Shown: one piece after another, positions 10,641-23,629 of the stretch
How positions within the stretch are numbered: the stretch's first letter is position 1
Layout: every line of letters begins with the position of its first letter
From: Tetranychus cinnabarinus
Lineage: Eukaryota > Arthropoda > Arachnida > Trombidiformes > Tetranychidae
Direction of reading: 5' to 3'
NCBI GenBank assembly: GCA_022266195.1
Contig: WHVY01000001.1
Location: forward strand, 3,906,001 to 3,970,000
DNA length: 64,000 bases
Translations under genes and position numbers: made by a program
Notes under the pieces: model-generated
Seen by the model: only the letters and a program-made list of their open reading frames with translations
The model's database searches: none
What the model was told of the DNA's origin: nothing

Positions 10641-13600
10641 TCTTACAGCTTTATGTTTAACTTTTAATGATTCTTGTATATTTTATGGCCCGTTTGCCCT
10701 TTCTATTACAATAGCTTTACTGCGAGTTGATTGACTCGTTGCAAACCAAACGAATCAGAATTGCTCAAATTAAAGGTTATAAATCAAGAGATTTACATAA
10801 AAAACTTCAGTCAATAATCCTAATTTGAAGGTATTTTAATGCGAACTGTTAAAGACTTTAATATTATTATTTGTTCATTTCAAAATCAACATCACAAAGC
10901 ATTAGAACGACTTTAGTTTCCTCAATTTAGATGTAATTTGCTGCAAAATTGCTGCATATTGTAAGATGAATCTCGACAGAAACGAAGCTCTTTTTACTGT
11001 GTAATTGTGTTTGAATTGCTGCTCATTTGTAGTACTAAACGAATGTTTGTAAAATTATTTAGCATTGTTAACGTTCCAACGATTTGAGCGAACATTAAAC
11101 TGGCTTTCTTTCAGTTAGTCTTAACATTTGAAGGTAAATAGTTGTGAGTGAAACCAATCGACTGAACTGATTCAAAGTTGATCAAACATGATCAGGTCAT
11201 TGCATTTCAACTGATGAAAGTGACTAAAAAATTGATAACTTTGATTCGATCACAATAAACATTTCATTTTTGCTGAGGTAAACATTTATTATTAAACATC
11301 AAAATTGTGATGACAAGAATGGTTAAAGTTTAAAGTTGCCATTTTATTTCATCTTTTTTTGGTGATAATTGTGCATCACTGAAGTCGGGATGAGTATAGA
11401 TGAGAGTAATAATGAGCAGATGAAAAGGAAGAAACTTGATACTTGGAAAGAACAATCAAGATTTTCCAATTTTCTCAGCGAATAGCTTATCTAAACTCAC
11501 TTGGAATACCAATTGTGCATCATTTTTCCTCTTCACTCTTCACCCATCTTCGCCATCTTCATTTTTATTCCCTTCCACCGAATATACAACAGAATATAAT
11601 ACAAGATGAAAATCTTATTTTTTTTGTTCTGCAACACAATTTTTACTCTCTAAAAGAGCAGCAAGAAAAGTAACATTATTAAGTTGGGAGATTTTTCCCT
11701 GGAAGAGGATGAAGACGAGAAAATATTTTCCCTCTTCTTTATCCTCATCAAATACATCATTTTGAATATTCAGTATCTAATTCACAACTTTTTATCATTT
11801 TGATCACAGCTTTACTTTTCCCTGGTTTAACCTCACCATCCAATTTCAAGTCCTGTTTTGTTTTAAATTTGACTTCATTTTACCCAAGAAATTAATTATC
11901 TGACAAGAAAAATCGACTCAATTTTCACGTACTTTTCCATGCCAATCAACTATCAGCTTTCACTTTAAATCGAACGAATTATAAATTCTGAAACAAGAGT
12001 TGCACAAATGCTTGAAACGTCGATTTGCAAGATGAATAGTTGGGAATTTGGAAGGAAAAAAAGTTCATTCTTAAGCCATTCTCAACTCAATCAATTTGAA
12101 TGTCAATTTTGTCGTCTTTTTTCGTGTTATTTCACCGTCAAATTGGATTCAACTTTGGGTTGTGTAAATTTAATTTTGCCTTTAAACTGGCTTTTTGAGT
12201 CTCGTTCTGAAAACTGTTTGAAACTTTTTTTACCATTGCAAGAGCCATTGAATTACATGAGCAAAGTTAATGATCCATGAAAGTGTACATTCAACCTTGT
12301 GATGAGTGGATACGAGGAAAGGAAAGCGATGGAATCGTGAAAAGGTCAAAAAACTTTATCCTTTACTTTCATCCATCTTTTGGTTCATCTTGTTTGCTGG
12401 TGAGAATATAAAAGAAAATGATTATCGTAATATTAAACTAACTCGGAAATTGTGTTCAATTGAAAGTAGTAAAGTAATAAAAAATGATAATGATGATGGT
12501 CTATGCGGGTGAAAATGTAGATTAGGAATGGTGAGTGTGATTATAATGATAATCATGGTGGGCTTGGTGGTGGTTAAGACGAGTTAGGTGAAGAGAGAAG
12601 AAAGTTGTTCAAGAATCAAGGGATGAGCAAAAATGCTGATGACTTTGTGGAAGGCAGTGAAGAAAAGGATTGATGGAAATGGGGGAAACAGGGAAACATT
12701 AAAATTGGCTGATTCAATGTGACTCCCTGTGGGACGATGAATGACCAAACAGAATCCTTTATGGACAATTTTCATGGAAACATGAACCAATTTCCATTCC
12801 AGGTTTTGGGTTACACCAGATTCGAGTCTTTGCTTTTCTCTTCATCATCTTCTTTTGTTTTCTTCCTTTTTCAGTTTACTCGGCAGAAACAAAACATTGA
12901 GAGGCAAAAAAAGCTGTATGAATAAAGCTACAGAAATGAGTCTTTGGGTTGCAACAAACAGTTTATCAGTGAATAGCCCATGGACATTCATCCCTTGGGT
13001 TTCCCCATTCAAGTGGTAACATCTTTTTTGCTTGCTATGCACGCATCATCATTGAGACAGGCTCAACCATTTTCAACCATAAAATGGATTCACCAAAGAT
13101 GAGGATAACTGAGCAAGATTTGAGATGAGAGAAGGAATAAAGATTCATCTTCCTCATCATTAGGTATCAGTCAAAGATTATCAAGAGTAGCAATGAGCCT
13201 GTTGTTTTGGTTCCCTTTATGAGTTTATTTTCACTGTAAAACCAATGGAAAAGGAAAAGGCAAAAAACTAAATAAACAATTTTACGCTTTCATTTCATTT
13301 CACTCCCAGCCATCAAAGTATCCAAGTATAATAAATTTTATCAATTATTTAATTATTTGCATTTGAATAATTTGCAAAAGAAAATAATTCAATGGGTTTG
13401 CCAATTGATCCAGAAAGGGTTAATTGGGTGAGAAAATTTTGCAAATTAACAACTGATTGGATTCTTCAACAATTTCAATTCTTCAATTACAAATCGAAAG
13501 TCTACTTCGAAACCTTTAATCGATTTTTTCAAAACTTTCTTCTCTTCTTCTGAGCACATTAGCTTTTATTAAGCCAACATTTAAAGTACTGAGCATATAA

Positions 13601-14426
13601 ATTACAACAAATTGAAACTTGACGAAATTTAAATGCGGTTCCAATGAATATCGAATATGAGTATTTCTTTATCTGTTATTGTATTTAAATTATTCGAACG
13701 ATTACAATTTTCTTCATCATGCTTAAGCTACAGCTTATGTATTAGAGTTTCTGATTAACTATTGTACAAGTTGTGAGAAATTATCGAGTTTCTTTGCAGA
13801 TTGCTGATGAGATCCGAAGAACACTTATTTCATGGAAAAGGCAACATTCAAAGTTACTTGGATTACAGCTGAAGGTGCTTGCTTCTAAAACTTTGCAGAT
13901 GAATTTGGCTTTCTAATCATCTTAAAAGTACTTGCGATTTATCTGGGAGTGAAAAGTGTTGAATTGAAAATGTTTAGTTAGTGGAAAGAAATGATTTTTT
14001 AAAAGTAAAAAGTCAAACAATTTATGGTTAAATTAAATTGCATTGAGCAAGTTTAGTCAATTTATTTGGTTTAATTAGTTTATCGTGTTTAGTGAATTGT
14101 AATAAATAAAAGTGACTGGTTAAAGGCAAGTTAAAGGAGTGACGTTGATTAGATCAATGATTGATAGGGAAGTTAATATTTTTATAGTTTACTTGAGACT
14201 GGCAAGAGAGACGAAATCAAGATCAATTTCATGAAAATAACAGGGAAACAACAAAATGAAGGATAAGGAGATGAACAAGAAGATCCAACAAGGCGAACAA
14301 GAGAAACTGAAAAAGGAAAAAGAAATTCAGACTCAATGGCTCAAGGAAAAAGATATTATCATGATGTTGATGATGATGATTATGATGATAAATATAGAGA
14401 GCTAAAAGTTGAATAAGATGGAATAA

Positions 14427-14454
14427 AGAGAGAGAGAGAGAGAGAAAGAGAGAA
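14427..14454. repeat. (AG)n microsatellite
   Basis: A nearly perfect AG dinucleotide run with one AAAG interruption, inside a purine-rich stretch. Confidence 0.9.
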
Positions 14455-15151
14455 AATCGAAAAATTGTGATAAAAAATTTTCTCTTTTTTCTTCCCTCAT
14501 CTTCTGGCCAAGCTTGAAAGGTATTGCTATCATGTTATTTATCTATACTCATTTAGTGAGCTTCAAATGAATCAAATGAACGGCAGCAAAAGTCTAATAG
14601 TAAAACCAAAAGCTTTTCCTTTTCTTGATCCTTTTTCTCATGTTGATCCTCAAGTTTATCCTTTTTTCTGCTGAATCACACTTTTTTCTCTTCTATCAGA
14701 ATATCCTTTGCTAAAGGTATATATTTACATGGATTTTCATTTTGACTCACATCAAACTCTGAATAACTCAAATTATCATTCAGTTTAACACACGAAAAAC
14801 ATGATAAACTTGAACAATTGGATTCATTTTTTCTCCTCTCCCTGTTTACGTACTTTGCAAGTTAAGTTGGGATTCACTTTATAGCATGAGAATAGGTGTA
14901 TAATGAATGACTTGAAATTTTCTGTTGATACCTTTTCTCGTGTCTCTCTCTTTCTACTGATTTTCCCTTTAATCTACTCGAATCATCTTAAATGCCATTC
15001 GAACCTATCCAATGTTCAAGTGAAAAGGGAAAGTAAAAAAAGATGAGGGAAGAAAGTTTTTGTTGCACAAAATCGATCTTTAAGAATAAGTTGATTCGTT
15101 CAAGATAGTGGAATGTGTGAAGGGAGGAAAGATGGATAAAGAGAGTAAGAG

Positions 15152-15171
15152 GATGATGATGATGATGATGG
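15152..15171. repeat. (GAT)n microsatellite
   Basis: About six to seven GAT units. Read on the minus strand they give a poly-His run inside a spurious open frame. Confidence 0.9.
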
Positions 15172-15550
15172 TGAGGTTGGAGAAGAAAAATGTGAATAAA
15201 TGAGAAAAGAATCAAATGAAAGAAAATTTCACTCCAAGTTACTGGGAGTGAAAACTGGCCTGTCATGGGTAAGAGTGATTGTATTATAAGGACAACATCT
15301 GACTCTGATTGAGGCAAACGGTTGAAACTTGAAAAAAGGGAAACTTGAATTGGTAAGATTAATATGTTGCCATTAAAGAGGAACAACAGCGATAAAAAGT
15401 AGCAACAAATTTCGAGGCTCATTTTTACTCACTTAATTCACATCTCAAATTGATTTCATCCATTATTTGGTTGGTAAAGAGAAAAGGTCTTTGGTCAAGA
15501 TTGACAAAAAATGGAATAAAATAGCAAAGGTTATAGCAGGGAGTAAAAAT

Positions 15551-16020
15551 TTGGAGTGAAAACTGGAAGTAAAAATTGAAATCGAAAATCAAGAGAATAT
15601 TGAAAAAAAATTATAAAAAATTGGAAATGATCACATTAATTATTCGAAAATTGTTCAGGAAAATCTTTTTATTTTTTCTTCTTTTAAAGTAAATTGATAG
15701 CTTTCAGAATCAAAATTTAATGCTTTACTTGATATTCAATATTGTATTACATTCAACCTTTCAAGTTTCAATATTGAACCATTATAATACAAGCTTGGAG
15801 TGAAAACTGGGAGTTGAAATTGAAATTGAAAATTCAAGCAAATATACAAAAAATCTGCAAATTTTTCGAAATCAATTATTCCAAAATGGTTCAGGAAAAA
15901 AAGATTTCACGATAAATTTCGATTCTCTAATAAAACTAAAGAATAATTTTCAGTTTCAAAATGCTCTTTATTTGATATTAAATATTGTTATACATTAAAT
16001 CTTTGAATTTTGAACGAAAA
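15551..16020. repeat. Tandem repeat R4, two diverged units of about 240 bp
   Basis: Unit 1 starts with TTGGAGTGAAAACTGG at about 15551 and unit 2 with CTTGGAGTGAAAACTGGGAG at about 15794. Both carry, in the same order, AAATTGAAAT, an AAAAAATT-type stretch, ATTATTC(G/C)AAAA, GTTCAGGAAAA, a segment around TTTCAG..TCAAAAT, a GATATT(C/A)AATATTGT block and ACATT(C/A)AA(C/T)CTTT. Divergence is higher than in R1 or R3, so this is an older duplication. Confidence 0.7.
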
Positions 16021-19000
16021 TATAAACTGAATTTTGGTTTTGGTTAAACTGAGAATGAAATTGTGATCGTTTCTGGTTGAGTTTGAAATCAAAATAATGA
16101 ACTGGATGAACTTGGTTCGATTAATTTTGATATTTTCTAGATTTGACAAAGTTTGAGGTTGAACAGGATAAAAATGAACCATTTGTTGAAATGTCAAATT
16201 GATGGAAGAAACTTTTTCGTTGTACTTTCGCTGAAATCAATCAGTTTATCAAGTTGTTGAAAGCAAATTGTTGATTGATTTGCTGTTGACTTTGAACGGT
16301 TTCATCCGACGGTTTTCAATAAACTATGAAAATCGTAAAATTTGATTTGTTGATAAATTGTTATCAAATTTTTGCTGAACCTTTGACTTGAGTTGGTTGA
16401 TCGATGAAAATATATTTCACTTTTCACATCATCAATATTGTTTCACACCTAATCTGATCTGTCCATAGTTATTATGCTCTTTAACCTTGCTTCTTCTTCC
16501 TTTGCCATCAGCTTATCATGTATTGTCATCATGTTTTACCAGGATTTATTCAACCTTCTCATGGAATATTTTTTTCTCTTCTTCACTCAAAAAGCAATGA
16601 AAAGCGAACAAAAATGGAAACTCAAAGATTCTATTATCATTCAGTAAACATTCAATGTTATCCAAATTTGAGTGAATATTTTTCCTCTTCTCTTCTCTGA
16701 GCAGAAATTTTGTATTCTATTTTGTTGTTTGCTGTTGAAACTGTTACTGAACACAAAAAAAAAGTCTGAGAATCGGCAGAGAAGTAGAAAAGTATATCAA
16801 AATATTGTAATATTTAAAGATGATAAACAGAATGAGTTGAAGAGAAGAATTTTGTTCATGAGTTGAAATGAACAAAGTGTTCAATCAGATAGGAATGAGC
16901 TGTGACTGAGACTAAATCAAAATGGTGCACTGAATTTATGGTAAAGAATGAAACTTTTTTTTCTCTCTCTTTTCACTTTTTCATTTTCTCAACTGATTTA
17001 CTTTTTGTTCCTGGCTTCTGTTATTATCATTATGGAGAGTTTGTTAAGTCAAACAATTGAATTGAAAAGGCAAGATGAAATTGAAATTGTTGTCCTGAAA
17101 TGACACAAACTTGAGATGGCAGAAAAAGAGAGAAGAAAAAATGATGAAAATATCTAAAACTATGTTGGCTTCATTCAACTTTGTCATGATAATGTATTTT
17201 ACTGTGGAAAAAAAGACTGGAAAATTGTTCAATTGTTCAGTTTCAACAAAAGTTGAAACAGGAAAAAGTAGAGAGAAAAAAAGGTTCCAAATTAAGCGGC
17301 CGAAAAGTGTAAACTTTAATAATGAAAAATTAATGAAAAGGACGATTCGACAGAGAACCGGAAGTTTTATCATGAAAAGAAGAAAAAATCGCGACTCAAT
17401 TTCTTTCTATCACCTTAATCGCCTTAATTTCTCACTTGAGACTTTAACAGTTTAATGTTTTTTTTTCTGTTCACTCCCTTTGCCATGTTACAGCCATTTG
17501 ATGAACCCAAAACAATCTGATAGTCTTTTCGTTTCATTCAATATCTTGCCACGATAATAACAATCAATTGTAATTGCTTCCAATTCAAGTATAAATCTCA
17601 TGTAATCTCTCCCTTCAAACTGGCTCATTCAATTTACTTTGAATAAATGCATTAAATTGGGAACTTTTCATTATCGTTTTTTAGGTTTCCAGGTTTGTCT
17701 TTGCTTTCGCTGTCAAGTTCAAGTAAACATTTTTAGAGCACTCGACTTTTTTCAAAATCAACTTTAAAGGCAAAACTCATTGCTAATTGTTCAACTGGGT
17801 AAACAATTAATCATTAAGTTTGAAGATAAACAGATTGAGAACAATTTGGCAACTTTTTACTCCAAAATTAGACTCAACATTTTGTACAGTTTTACTCGTG
17901 ATAATTTGAGGTTTCGAGTTTGAATGAAAGTTGAAAGGTTCACTTGAAATGTTGATTGATTTGTAAATTGTTCATTTTCATTGCTTAATAACTTTGGTTG
18001 GGAAGCCACAGATGGAGTTGAATGTGAATAACAATCCTTTTAATTCAATCTTTTGCTAATCAGTTTGTTCAATCGTGTTCAGTCTCATTTCAATGTTTAT
18101 CAAGTCAACATGATTCTCATCAATATTGTTACCTTTTCAAGTGTTTGAAGCTTGAGTAAACTTACATACTTATCACAATGCAACACTAGTTCAGTAATGA
18201 TGCAAAATAGTACAATAATGTCTTTCAACTTGACTTTTCAATAAATTTTCATTTAGTGTCAAGTCAAATGGCTTTAGTTTCAAATTTTACATTTTTTCGT
18301 TGTAAGTCAATTTGTTATTTGTTCGATAAACATTCAGTCGTCCAAAACAGTTACCTGTTTCACAAGTAGCTTTTCATTATTGCTTAAACAATCAATTCAT
18401 ATTCAATGAAATCTTAATACAAATATTAACAAAATAAACATAAAAGTCGAGAAAAATATTCAACTCTTTATTTACGCTCAATTGCATATTTTCACAGTTC
18501 AACTCGCAACAGTCAAACTAGCGTTTTGATCAAAATCTCAACAATCAACTAATAAATCATAAAATCATCTTTAGTCATCAATCTTAACAAATATCTCGAT
18601 AAAAGCATTAAAACTAGATGCAAGCATTTGGACCCGAATGAGCATTAAACTCTCAAATGCAATTATGATTGAATGTAAGCTGTGATGTTACCATTTAGAA
18701 TGATATAAATGTAATCATTTTGAGGTCAAAATTGGTAAAAATGTTAACCATCAATTGATCGTTAATAGTTTGTTATTATTTTTGCTGTTATTGTGAGCCG
18801 GATAATAAGATAAGTAATTAACGTTTTATCAGTTGTTTTGTTGCCCATGATTAAAGGAATAAAGCAAAAATAAGATTAGCCTTTGGTTAATGGTTCAAGT
18901 TAACGAGCTTTGGCTATCAAGTGATTATCATTACTCGCTGGTTTGTTGCTATTGATGATGATAATGATGATGATGTTACATGTAATATCTTGAACATGAG

Positions 19001-21336
19001 GAAGACTAAATGTGTCAAATGATGAAAACTGGGATGTGCAACAAAAAGCGAAAGGAAGAGAAAGAGTGAAGAGAGAGAATGGAATGGTCAAAAGGTAAAT
19101 GAATTAAGGATGAAAAGTTGATAAGTCAGTCAGATAAATGATTACTTTTTCAACTCCTTTCTAATCACAGGAGATGAAATAACACTTTTGCCATCTGAAA
19201 ACACGCACATGAAAACAGATAAAGAAGTGCCCAAAAGAGAAAGAAAAGTAAAGCAAAATATAAAACCATTGGGAGATTAAAGGGTGAAAGTAAAGCAAAG
19301 AAATGTTTCAATTCCAAAAGAAATGAATAGTTAAGGTCAAGTAGTAAGGTGGACTTGGAAGAAAGTTCAATGATGAATGATGGCAAATGGCAAATTCATT
19401 GCCTTGAGGCATGAGATGAATAAAAATTCAAACACAATCAAGTCTTCAAATTCCCTTGAAAATATTGGAACGAAATGAATGAAAAGAAAAATGTAAAGTC
19501 GAATGGTAATGAGCATCTTCACCAATAGCAAAAGCAAAGGGCAACACATACGATGTTGAAGCTTTTAAACGACTTCAGAACTATCTGAGCTAAAAGTCGA
19601 GAAAAGTTCCATTTCGAAAGTTAGAGTTTGATGATTGAACTTTTTGTGATAAATGTAATACAATCCAAGGTAATCGAATAATCTGTCAAAGTATTTGATG
19701 AATACAGTCAAATGGTCGGTTTTGAATCGTTAATAGCTTCTCGACCCTCTCTGAGTCAAAATCTCTTTAAGATTTCAAACATTCAATTAGTCAAAGTTGT
19801 CTTTGTGCTTTTGGAAGAAAAAAAGTCGATACTGTTCCAAAGTCGCAAAGGTTGATTTTTTAGAAAACATTCTCAATCTTTTTTTAATTAAAAACTGAAC
19901 ATGGTACAGAACATTTTGGCACATATCTGACTGCGAAAAATTGTTCTGATTAACACATTGATCTGATTCTGAGTTTCATGGTTCTTGCCTTGTCAGGTAC
20001 AAGTTTGAAACTTTGCAAGTGCATTGCACCAGAAGGAAAGCTGCAAGTTCATAACGCGATGTGCCATTAAATAGAGCATTTTTCGCACTTTATAATTGCT
20101 GAAGAAATTGAGAAAATTCCATGCATCATGATGATTGAGAATATTTTCTTGCGTCAACATTTTTGTCAGTTTTCTTTGCTTTCCCTTTCCTATTAAATTC
20201 ATTGTGAAATCGATAATTTATTTGCAATGAAAGATATTTTGCTTGGACAATATTTTTTTAACACAAAACTGAATCATTATTATCCTTTATTTGACACTAA
20301 CTGTTGTATGAAAGGTGATTTTGTTTGCAACTTTTTTTATCCTTTTTTTCCTTCATCATCTTGTTTCATCTGTTATCATCTTCATGCTTTATTCTTAGTG
20401 ATTCATGTAAGGGAAGGAAGAAAAATGTGATAAAAATAAATGAACCTTCATCTAAATTATGGTGTTATTCATAGATTTCAGGATAAGACCTTGAGAAATA
20501 CAAACAGACTTAACATGGTTTCAAATCTTGTGAATAGTTCAACATTTTTTCCCCCTGAACAACTTGTAATTAAACGAGTAACCTTGGCTCAGTTTCAAAA
20601 GTTTCATTTGATAAACTTTTTCCCTTCCTTTGCTCTTCTTCGCCTTCCAACTCATCCAGCGAATCAACAATTAATTTAAACTACGTTACAACAATTAAAA
20701 TTTTTGCGACTAAAAAAGAAGATAATTTTTGCTCAATAATCAACTTTACCTTTGAACATAATTTTCATCAATTCAGTTGTTAAACAAGGAAATGTCCAAA
20801 AATTTCATTCTCTAGTTTCATGCTCTTTCAACCACTGAAACTGTTAATGAAATGATCAAGATGATAACAATTATTAACTTAATTGTTTCCTGTGAAAAGA
20901 TGAATTTCATTTGTTAACATTTACAAAAGCAAAATCAATATTGAAAGTAAAATTCAAATTTCATTTTTTGTCAAATCTTTTCATCTTTCTTTTCAACCAA
21001 AATTTGCCCGATTTTGACCAAATGAAATGTGTGATTTTAGTTGAAATGATTAACGATGAGAATAAGGAAAATGATGATGAAGCTGGAATAAAAGATGAAC
21101 ACACAAAAGACTAAAGTTACATCAATTTCAATTGTTCACTCTTTTGGTAATATTATAACGATTATCATTCCCAGTCTTGTCGAGTCCTTTTCATCTGAAT
21201 CTTTTCTGTTCGTTGTGAATCATATTCAATGCTCTCAACTTGAATCCCTTTAATTGTATCAAAAGTAACCAACGTCATTTGACTGTAACACCAATCACTG
21301 GTCTCATCATCTTCATCTTGTTCATCTTCTTTATCC

Positions 21337-21359
21337 TCTTCTTCTTCTTCTTCTTCTTC
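21337..21359. repeat. (CTT)n microsatellite
   Basis: A CTT trinucleotide run of about seven units that reads as poly-Glu on the minus strand. Confidence 0.9.
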
Positions 21360-23599
21360 CCTCATCATTCTCATTCTTTTCCTCTCCAAATGTTCCGACT
21401 CAGTCTGTGATTCTCTTCAGGATAACCGTTTTAAGAGCTTTCAACATTACCATCTTAATATGATCATAAAAAGAGGATGAAGAGACAGACAGAAAGAAGG
21501 ATGACAAAAGAGCATGTTTAAGAGGGAAGAGAAGGAAGAAGAAGAAGAAGAGATTTAAAATGGAAATAAATGGAGAAGATGAAAGTGATGAGGAAAAAAA
21601 TGATTTCAAAGCTAAACTTGTAAACTGGAGCCAAATGAAATTAAAGAGTGATGAATGTTTCACTGTTAAAGGGTGAAATCAAAGGGATGACAAAAAATGA
21701 TGAAAATTATGTAAAAAAAAGTATCACTTTAAATATTCACATTTGATGGCCTTTTAAAGATGTAATTATGTCAACATTTGCACATTGATATTTGCAATTA
21801 TAACAAATTGTCTCTTCTGATAATCTAATTACTGCCTTTAAATGGTTTGTTGTCATTTTAATTGTTTCAATAAGTTTGGCAAAGTCAATGTTTTCAACTT
21901 TGTAAAATAGTTGATTTCATTTTGCGCTTCACCAAATTGATTTAATTTAATGATTTGCTTTTGTTTCTGTTTAAATCTAAATGGTTTCAACTTTGGATAA
22001 CCTTTTTGTAACCTTAAATTGAAACTATCAAATTGATTTATCCAAATTTGTATCCACTGATGATCATTTTTAACAACTGATGGTTGGCTTTCAAGATGAT
22101 GATGATGACTGTAAAAAATGATCTTTTTTTCATTCTTCTCTTTCTGTGCTTTTCTTCCTCTTCTTTTGGGGTAAAACATGTAGGATTGAAACTGATTCAG
22201 CACCTCGATATAAAGCTGGATAAAGAGATGATAAATAGCTCGATTCATATCAATCTTTACAGCAAAACTTTGACATGACTTTCAATTTTCCTCTTTTCTC
22301 TCTGACTTTTTTTTGCTTCTCTGATGCACAATAATACAACAACAAGAAGATGAACAAGATTGAAAAGGTAAAATATTAAGTTGACAGAGAGAGAGAGAAA
22401 AAGATATGATGGGAATGATGAGAAAGATGCTAAAGATGGTGAAGACTTTTGAAGATGCTGAAAATGCTGAAGGATGTTGAATAGTATTTTTGCTTTTCCT
22501 TCAAATTGGTTCAATCTAAATTGTTACATCACTTGTATTAAACATTTTGCCTTTTCTTCTTCTTCTTTTTTTGTTCATCTTCTTGTCTCACTTTCTCATG
22601 AGAGTCAAATGTCATGAGTGACTGTCCATAGAGATGAATCTCTTGATTCACATATTCTGAAGAATGAGTTAAATAATGTTTGATTGAGAGATGAGAAGGG
22701 GAAAGAAAGTGAACCAGAATCGAAAATGTTATTCAGATGAAAAATCGGATGTTTCGACTTTTATCATCATCTTCTTCTTCTTCTTCTTTTTTCTTCATCC
22801 TATTCTTGTTTGCTTTTTGAGCGACACAAGAATATCGATTTATATTGATCATTTAAATAATGATGCCTTTTGTTGGATACAAGAAAAGGATAACTGTCAT
22901 TAACCAATTTAATTTGTGTTGCATGTTATCTGTAAGTCTGTCAATGAGACAATACAAATGAGAAACAATCAAACCTCTTTGCTTTCACGTTCAACTGTGA
23001 TTGTTTTCATAGCCTACAGACAATCGACAGACATTGTTTACATGGTAGAGTTAATTGTCCAATGAATAAAATAATCGATAAGAAAATATTCCAAATTCAA
23101 GTTCAGAGTTTTTCATTTGAATGAAACATTGAAGCTGCTTTACGAATCAGTCTACGGGATGAAAGAGGCCAGTCATGGATCAAGGTTAACCTGACTGGTT
23201 GCGTGTCAAGGTTGAGCTTCACATCCAAGTCAGGAGTCAGATTGACTGATGAAGCAAATGATTTAAAAGCAAATTTACAATTCATTTCAACTGTTCGAAT
23301 CTGAGTTTGACCTGAACCAGAAATGGGAGCAAACAAGATCAATGTTAGACCAAAAGATGATCAGGAAAGGAAACAAAGGAACTTTCCATGATTTTCTTAT
23401 TCTATTCTCTGTTATTTTTACTCTTTTCTCTTTACATCTTTCCAATCATTCTCTCTTACTTTCCCCAATTTTTCTTCACCATCTTCATCTTCATCATCAT
23501 ACTTTTTGACTTTACCGTTACCGTTATAAGCTAATCTATCCTAACCAGTGTTTCCAATGTTGCCAAACTGTTTATATCATCTTCATGTCTGGTTACAAG

Positions 23600-23629
23600 A
23601 AGAAGAAGATGATGATGATGATGATGAAA
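23600..23629. repeat. (GAA)n(GAT)n compound microsatellite
   Basis: Three GAA units are followed by about seven GAT units. Confidence 0.9.

Larger units (their letters stand above)
10641..15550. other. Gene-free AT-rich stretch
   Basis: No supported gene. Open frames up to 144 codons occur (for example 14988-15422, minus strand), but they are made of Phe/Leu/Ser/His runs from TTC/CAT repeats and show no domain. Simple repeats at 14427 and 15152 are listed separately. The exon-like segment after the acceptor TTTCTTTGCAG at about 13789-13799 is discussed under rejected items. Confidence 0.6.

Noticed and set aside
13789..13900. Acceptor-like TTTCTTTGCAG followed by an open segment (IADEIRRTLISWKRQHSKL)
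   Set aside because: The phase does not match the candidate exon at 219-289 without meeting a stop, and no confident donor follows; kept only as a candidate to test with RNA data.
14988..15422. Minus-strand open frame of 144 codons with a poly-His run
   Set aside because: The His run is the (GAT)n microsatellite read backwards; the remainder is Phe/Leu/Ser from T-rich DNA.
21165..21389. Minus-strand frame with a poly-Glu head and a less biased tail (TLVTFDTIKGIQ)
   Set aside because: The head is a (CTT)n repeat and the tail has no recognisable motif; not enough to call a gene.
23103..23342. Minus-strand 79-codon frame in a slightly GC-richer patch
   Set aside because: No motif and no splice sites in phase; the plus strand is almost as open.
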